A DNA stretch of 17,732 nucleotides from Verrucomicrobiota bacterium (GTDB taxonomy: Bacteria; Verrucomicrobiota; Verrucomicrobiia; Opitutales; UBA953), in assembly GCA_005798925.1 (NCBI GenBank), contig SYID01000087.1, positions 1 through 17,732 on the forward strand, given 5' to 3'. Position numbers and translations under genes: made by a program. The notes below the pieces were generated by a model. That model ran no database searches, was not told the DNA's origin, and saw only the letters and a program-made list of their open reading frames with translations. Below are positions 14,726 through 17,732 of the stretch, piece by piece (position 1 is the stretch's first letter; the number at the start of each line of letters is the position of its first letter).

Positions 14726-15202
14726 ATGCTTTCCATTGGAAAAAAGCCTAAACTGACCTTCAAAATCGACGCCCTGGTGGACGGAAAGACCGTGAACGCC
14801 TCCTTTGCCTCCCTCCTGGAAGGACCCACCATCGTTTCAGTCTACATGCGCAACAATACCTCCGCCTGCGATAAACAGGCCGCCGAGATGGATAAAAACG
14901 AGAAAGCCATTGTCAGACAAGGGTTTAGGATGATTGCAGTCTCCCGGGACACCTGTGCGTCCCACGCCAAGTATGCCGCCAAGCACGGCTACAAGTTCAC
15001 CCTGGTCTCGGACCCGGAGGACCTCTTCTCGAAGGCCATGGACGCGATCGTCGAGAAATCGATGTATGGTAAGAAGTACCTTGGTCCGCTCCGGGCCGCC
15101 TACCTCTTCGACGGCGACGGCAAGCTCATCGGCGTCGTGCCCAAGGTCGAGGCCGCCGAGCACGGCAAACAGCTGCTCGCCGCGATCGCCGAGGCCAAGT
15201 AA
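14726..15202 (+). CDS. peroxiredoxin-like (BCP/AhpC-TSA fold) protein
   Basis: Predicted thiol peroxidase or related thioredoxin-fold protein; cytosolic, no signal peptide. The protein has 158 residues. The likely peroxidatic cysteine is C48 in MRNNTSAC. The family motif PxxxTxxC is kept as T45 and C48, but the proline is M41 here. C77 in AVSRDTCASH sits where BCP-type proteins have a serine-rich turn and might be the resolving cysteine. R123 in PLRAAYLFDGDGKL corresponds to the conserved arginine. The start ATG follows CCCTAAAAACC, with no Shine-Dalgarno. It lies between rpmI and infC, interrupting a commonly contiguous ribosomal group. Peroxidase activity is inferred only. Confidence 0.82.
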   Translation: MLSIGKKPKLTFKIDALVDGKTVNASFASLLEGPTIVSVYMRNNTSACDKQAAEMDKNEKAIVRQGFRMIAVSRDTCASHAKYAAKHGYKFTLVSDPEDLFSKAMDAIVEKSMYGKKYLGPLRAAYLFDGDGKLIGVVPKVEAAEHGKQLLAAIAEAK

Positions 15203-15247
15203 GCGACCGGACGCGAGGGACGCCGGGGAGAATCGGTGCTTGAACCA

Positions 15248-15276
15248 TCGCCGCTAAACGGGGAGTTTAGCGGCGA
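15248..15276 (+). promoter_or_regulatory. 12-base-stem hairpin in the infC leader
   Basis: A perfect stem TCGCCGCTAAAC/GTTTAGCGGCGA with a 5-base loop (15260-15264), ending 19 bases before the infC ATG and 46 bases after the preceding stop. No T-run follows, so a simple intrinsic terminator is unlikely. It is well placed to affect infC translation or transcript stability. Confidence 0.5.
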
Positions 15277-15295
15277 GACACCACCGCAGTACCTA

Positions 15296-15964
15296 ATGCC
15301 TTCGCCCTATCGTCCTAACAGCCCCCGCCCGAACAACAACGGGGGACAGAATCGCGGCAACTTCCGCAAAGAAGACAAAGGGCCCAAGCGCAACGACCGC
15401 ATCCGCGCGACCGAAGTCCGCGTCATCTCCCCCAAAGGCGAGATGATGGGCATCATGCCCACGCAGCAGGCGCTGGATCTTGCGCGCGAATTCGGCGTCG
15501 ACCTGATCGAGATCGCCGCCTCGGCCGTCCCGCCCGTCTGCAAGCTGCAGGAATACGGCAAATACCTCTACGAAGAAGCGAAGAAGCACAAGCACCAGAA
15601 ATCGGCTTCTAAGGTGAAGGAGATCAAGCTCCGTCCCCGCATCGACGACCACGACCTCTTCATCAAGGTCCGCCGCGCCGAGAACTTCCTCTTCCACGGC
15701 CACAAGGTGAAGCTGCTGCTCCAGTACCGCTACCGCGAGCTCGAGCACCCCGAGATCGGCATCGCCACCATCACCAAGGCCATCGAGGCCCTGATGCACA
15801 TCAGCACGCGCGACAACGAGCCCAAGCGCTCCGGCCGCGCCATCGTCGTCGGCCTGACCCCCGTCCAGCAGAACAAGCGCAAGCTCCTCCACAACGAGGC
15901 GCCGGGCGAAGAGGACGGCGAAGACGACTCCTCGGTGGACAACGGCGAGGAAGACGCGGAATAA
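15296..15964 (+). CDS. infC: translation initiation factor IF-3
   Basis: Binds the 30S subunit, blocks 50S joining and proofreads start codon and initiator tRNA. The protein has 222 residues from the ATG at 15296, against about 170-180 in many bacteria. The two conserved lobes span about 32-200: RIRATEVRVISPKGEMMGIM (35-54), LIEIAASAVPPVCKLQEYGKY (70-90), the linker helix KKHKHQK, and IKLRPRIDDHDLFIKVRRAENFL (110-132). Residues 1-31 are Asn/Pro/Gly-rich, and about 200-222 form a very acidic tail. A GTG at 15236 would add 20 residues and run through the leader hairpin; it is unlikely. The start is a plain ATG, not the AUU-type codon used for autoregulation in enterobacteria. Confidence 0.95.
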   Translation: MPSPYRPNSPRPNNNGGQNRGNFRKEDKGPKRNDRIRATEVRVISPKGEMMGIMPTQQALDLAREFGVDLIEIAASAVPPVCKLQEYGKYLYEEAKKHKHQKSASKVKEIKLRPRIDDHDLFIKVRRAENFLFHGHKVKLLLQYRYRELEHPEIGIATITKAIEALMHISTRDNEPKRSGRAIVVGLTPVQQNKRKLLHNEAPGEEDGEDDSSVDNGEEDAE

Positions 15965-15968
15965 TCCC

Positions 15969-16940
15969 GTGCGGCGCATCGCGTCGATCCTCCTCCTGCT
16001 CGCCACCGGAGCCCTCCTCCAGGCGGCGTCCACCGACTACTTCCTCGGCGAATCGGTGCGCCAGCTCGGCCTGCGCGACGTCGCCCGCCAGGCCGGCGAC
16101 GGCAAGAGTTCCGAACGCTACGCGACGCGCGCCGGGGTCGGTTTCTACGCCGAGTACAGTCGCGACCACATCTTCGTCGACGGGATCAAGGTCATGTTGG
16201 ACGACCCGATCGGCTTCCAGAAAGGACACCTCACGATCTCCCGGCGCGACTATGACAAGGTCTTCGTCCCGCTCTTCTGGGAGAACCCGCGCGGCCCGGT
16301 CGGCCGCGTGCTCCTCGACCCCGGCCACGGCGGCAAGGACACCGGCAAAGTCAACGCCGCGCGCCAATACAACGAGAAGGCCGCGACGCTCGACACCGCG
16401 GCCCGGCTCAAGCTCCTGCTCGAGAAACAAGGCATCGAGGTCCTCTTCACGCGCACCAAGGACGTCTTCGTCGAACTCGAAGATCGTTCGGCGATGGCGG
16501 CCAGGCTGCGCGCCGACCTTTTCATCAGCCTGCATTACAACGCCGGACCCGCCGGCGACACCACCGCCGACGGCATCGAGACCTACTGCCTGACGCCGGC
16601 CGGCCAGCGCTCGACCAATGCCGGCAAGGCCCGGTCGACCACCGCGGCCGAACCCGGCAACCGGTTCGACGCCGCCAATATCCTGCTCGCCTGGAGCGTG
16701 CAGCGTCGGCTGGTCAAGGCCACCGGGGCCGACGACCGGGGCGTGCGCCGGGCCCGGTTCGCGGTCCTGAAGGATCTCACCTGCCCGGGCGTCCTCATCG
16801 AGGGAGGTTTCATGTCCAGCCGCCGCGAAGGCGCCCTCATCGCCGATCCTGCTTACCGTCAGAAACTCGCCGAGGCCATGGCCGCCGGCGTGGCGGATTA
16901 CGTCGCCCGGGCGCGCGCGCCCGCGCAAGCGGGCAGATAA
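15969..16940 (+). CDS. N-acetylmuramoyl-L-alanine amidase (Amidase_3 type), secreted
   Basis: Predicted zinc amidase that cuts the N-acetylmuramate to L-alanine bond of peptidoglycan, as in daughter-cell separation. The protein has 323 residues. Residues 1-20 form a signal peptide (MRRIAS, hydrophobic core LLLLATGALL, cleavage near QAA). Residues about 22-106 resemble a small beta-rich copper-amine-oxidase-N-like domain (FVDGIKVMLDDP). The Amidase_3 domain covers about 112-315. Zinc ligands are predicted as H120 (DPGHGGKD), E136 (NEKAAT) and H189 (SLHYNA), and the catalytic glutamate as E278 (VLIEGGF). The start is GTG, 4 bases after the infC stop, so it is probably co-transcribed with infC. 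No SPOR or AMIN module is visible. Confidence 0.92.
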   Translation: MRRIASILLLLATGALLQAASTDYFLGESVRQLGLRDVARQAGDGKSSERYATRAGVGFYAEYSRDHIFVDGIKVMLDDPIGFQKGHLTISRRDYDKVFVPLFWENPRGPVGRVLLDPGHGGKDTGKVNAARQYNEKAATLDTAARLKLLLEKQGIEVLFTRTKDVFVELEDRSAMAARLRADLFISLHYNAGPAGDTTADGIETYCLTPAGQRSTNAGKARSTTAAEPGNRFDAANILLAWSVQRRLVKATGADDRGVRRARFAVLKDLTCPGVLIEGGFMSSRREGALIADPAYRQKLAEAMAAGVADYVARARAPAQAGR

Positions 16941-17132
16941 GCGGGCCGGAGGCCGCCCACCGGGGGCCGGCCCGGCCGATATTCCGCTTGCCAAAGGCCG
17001 GCCCGGAAGGTTCTTTTGAACTTCCTTTCGGCCCGCCGGCATCTGCCTGCGGATTCTCCGGAGGGAAACCCAAAAACCAACCAAACCCTGGGAACGTCCT
17101 CCGCGACGACCAGGACAAACAGTCAGAACAAC
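16941..17132. other. intergenic region before rpsA
   Basis: 192 bases without a gene. The GC-rich first half carries GGCCGGCCCGG twice in direct orientation (16965-16975 and 16996-17006). A stem with one bulged base, GGAAGGTTC/GAACTTCC with TTTT loop, follows at about 17005-17025. The last 60 bases before rpsA are A/C-rich (CCCAAAAACCAACCAAACCC, then CAGTCAGAACAAC) with no Shine-Dalgarno. A promoter for rpsA is expected, but no clear -10/-35 pair is seen. Confidence 0.45.
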
Positions 17133-17732
17133 ATGAGCCTAATGGAAAAACTGCTCGCCGAGTCCAATTTCGGCGCGCTCAAAGCACACTCCGTGATCAC
17201 CGCCACGGTCACCGAGATCCGCGAAGACAAGTTCGTCGTCGTGGACATCAGCGGCAAGTCCGAGGGATTCATCCCCCAGGCCGAATTCCCCGACATGGCC
17301 GAAGTCCAGGTCGGCATGCAGCTCGAGGTCTACCTCGAGAAGCTTGAGAACAAGGACGGCACCCCGACCGTCTCCTACGACCGCGCCCTCCAGATCCGGA
17401 AGTGGGAAAGCATCGAAGCCAACTGCCAGGAAGGCTCCGTCGTCCAGGGACGCGTCAAGTCCATCGTCAAGGGAGGCCTCATCGTCTCCGTCGGCGTCGA
17501 CGCGTTCATGCCCTCCTCCCAGATCGACGTCAATCCCCCCAAGAACCTCGAACAGTTCGTGGGCCAGACCTTCGACTTCAAGATCATCAAGATCAACAAG
17601 GAGAAGAAGAACCTCGTCGTCTCCCGTCGCGAACTCATCGAAGAACAGCGCGGCGAAAGCCGTCGCAAGCTCCTCGAGGAGGTCAAGCCCGGCGTCGTCC
17701 GCCGCGGCGTCGTCAAGAACATCACCGATTAC
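17133..17732 (+). CDS. rpsA: 30S ribosomal protein S1 (5' part, cut by the window end)
   Basis: Binds mRNA on the 30S subunit and helps unfold it for initiation; especially relevant where Shine-Dalgarno sites are few. The first 200 codons are present and open at the window edge. S1/OB-fold repeats are seen at about 19-85 (AHSVITATVTEIREDKFVVV) and 101-166 (GSVVQGRVKSIVKGGLIVSV), and a third begins at 187. The linker HxxWxx-type block is RKWESIE (89-95). The start is the ATG at 17133; a second in-frame ATG follows three codons later (17142). The segment before the start is A-rich, and no Shine-Dalgarno is seen. Confidence 0.95.
   Translation, partial: MSLMEKLLAESNFGALKAHSVITATVTEIREDKFVVVDISGKSEGFIPQAEFPDMAEVQVGMQLEVYLEKLENKDGTPTVSYDRALQIRKWESIEANCQEGSVVQGRVKSIVKGGLIVSVGVDAFMPSSQIDVNPPKNLEQFVGQTFDFKIIKINKEKKNLVVSRRELIEEQRGESRRKLLEEVKPGVVRRGVVKNITDY

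Overview
This is a GC-rich bacterial chromosome segment made almost entirely of core translation, replication and cell-envelope genes. The protein family set, the GC-rich codon use and the near absence of Shine-Dalgarno sequences fit a Verrucomicrobiota member, perhaps Opitutae-like. That placement is inference, because the window holds no rRNA. I see no prophage, insertion sequence, CRISPR array or defence locus.

Layout. (1) 1-2070: tgt (queuosine tRNA-guanine transglycosylase, GTG start) on +, a 307-base repeat-rich gap, an IscA/HesB-type iron-sulfur carrier on -, and tRNA-Val(CAC) on +. (2) 2071-4065: an AT-rich island with a TATAAT box, a small uncharacterised ORF, a CorA-type Mg/Co channel, and a 45-base-arm inverted repeat between corA and the convergent priA. 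(3) 4066-14563: one long minus-strand cluster read as rpmI, rplT, pheS, pheT, gatC, gatA, gatB, an Mpv17/PMP22-like membrane protein, and priA. From pheS to priA the genes overlap by 4 bases or are spaced by at most 31 bases, so they probably form one operon; rpmI and rplT lie upstream with structured gaps. (4) 14564-17732: a divergent plus-strand group of a peroxiredoxin-like gene, infC, an N-acetylmuramoyl-L-alanine amidase and the first 200 codons of rpsA (ribosomal protein S1), which runs off the window.

How the genes work together. The minus cluster groups two ribosomal proteins (L35, L20), phenylalanyl-tRNA synthetase (PheST) and the tRNA-dependent amidotransferase GatCAB, so ribosome assembly and aminoacyl-tRNA supply can be co-expressed. 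PriA, the replication restart helicase, is carried at the 3' end. The widespread infC-rpmI-rplT order is broken here: infC is on the other strand, behind a peroxiredoxin gene.

The more notable points are a Tgt that has lost two of the three cysteines of its zinc motif, starts that almost all lack a Shine-Dalgarno, the split infC/rpmI-rplT arrangement, an IF-3 with long low-complexity tails, a divergent peroxiredoxin active site, and several intergenic palindromes and repeats. I found no convincing new multi-gene system; most of the window is ordinary housekeeping sequence.
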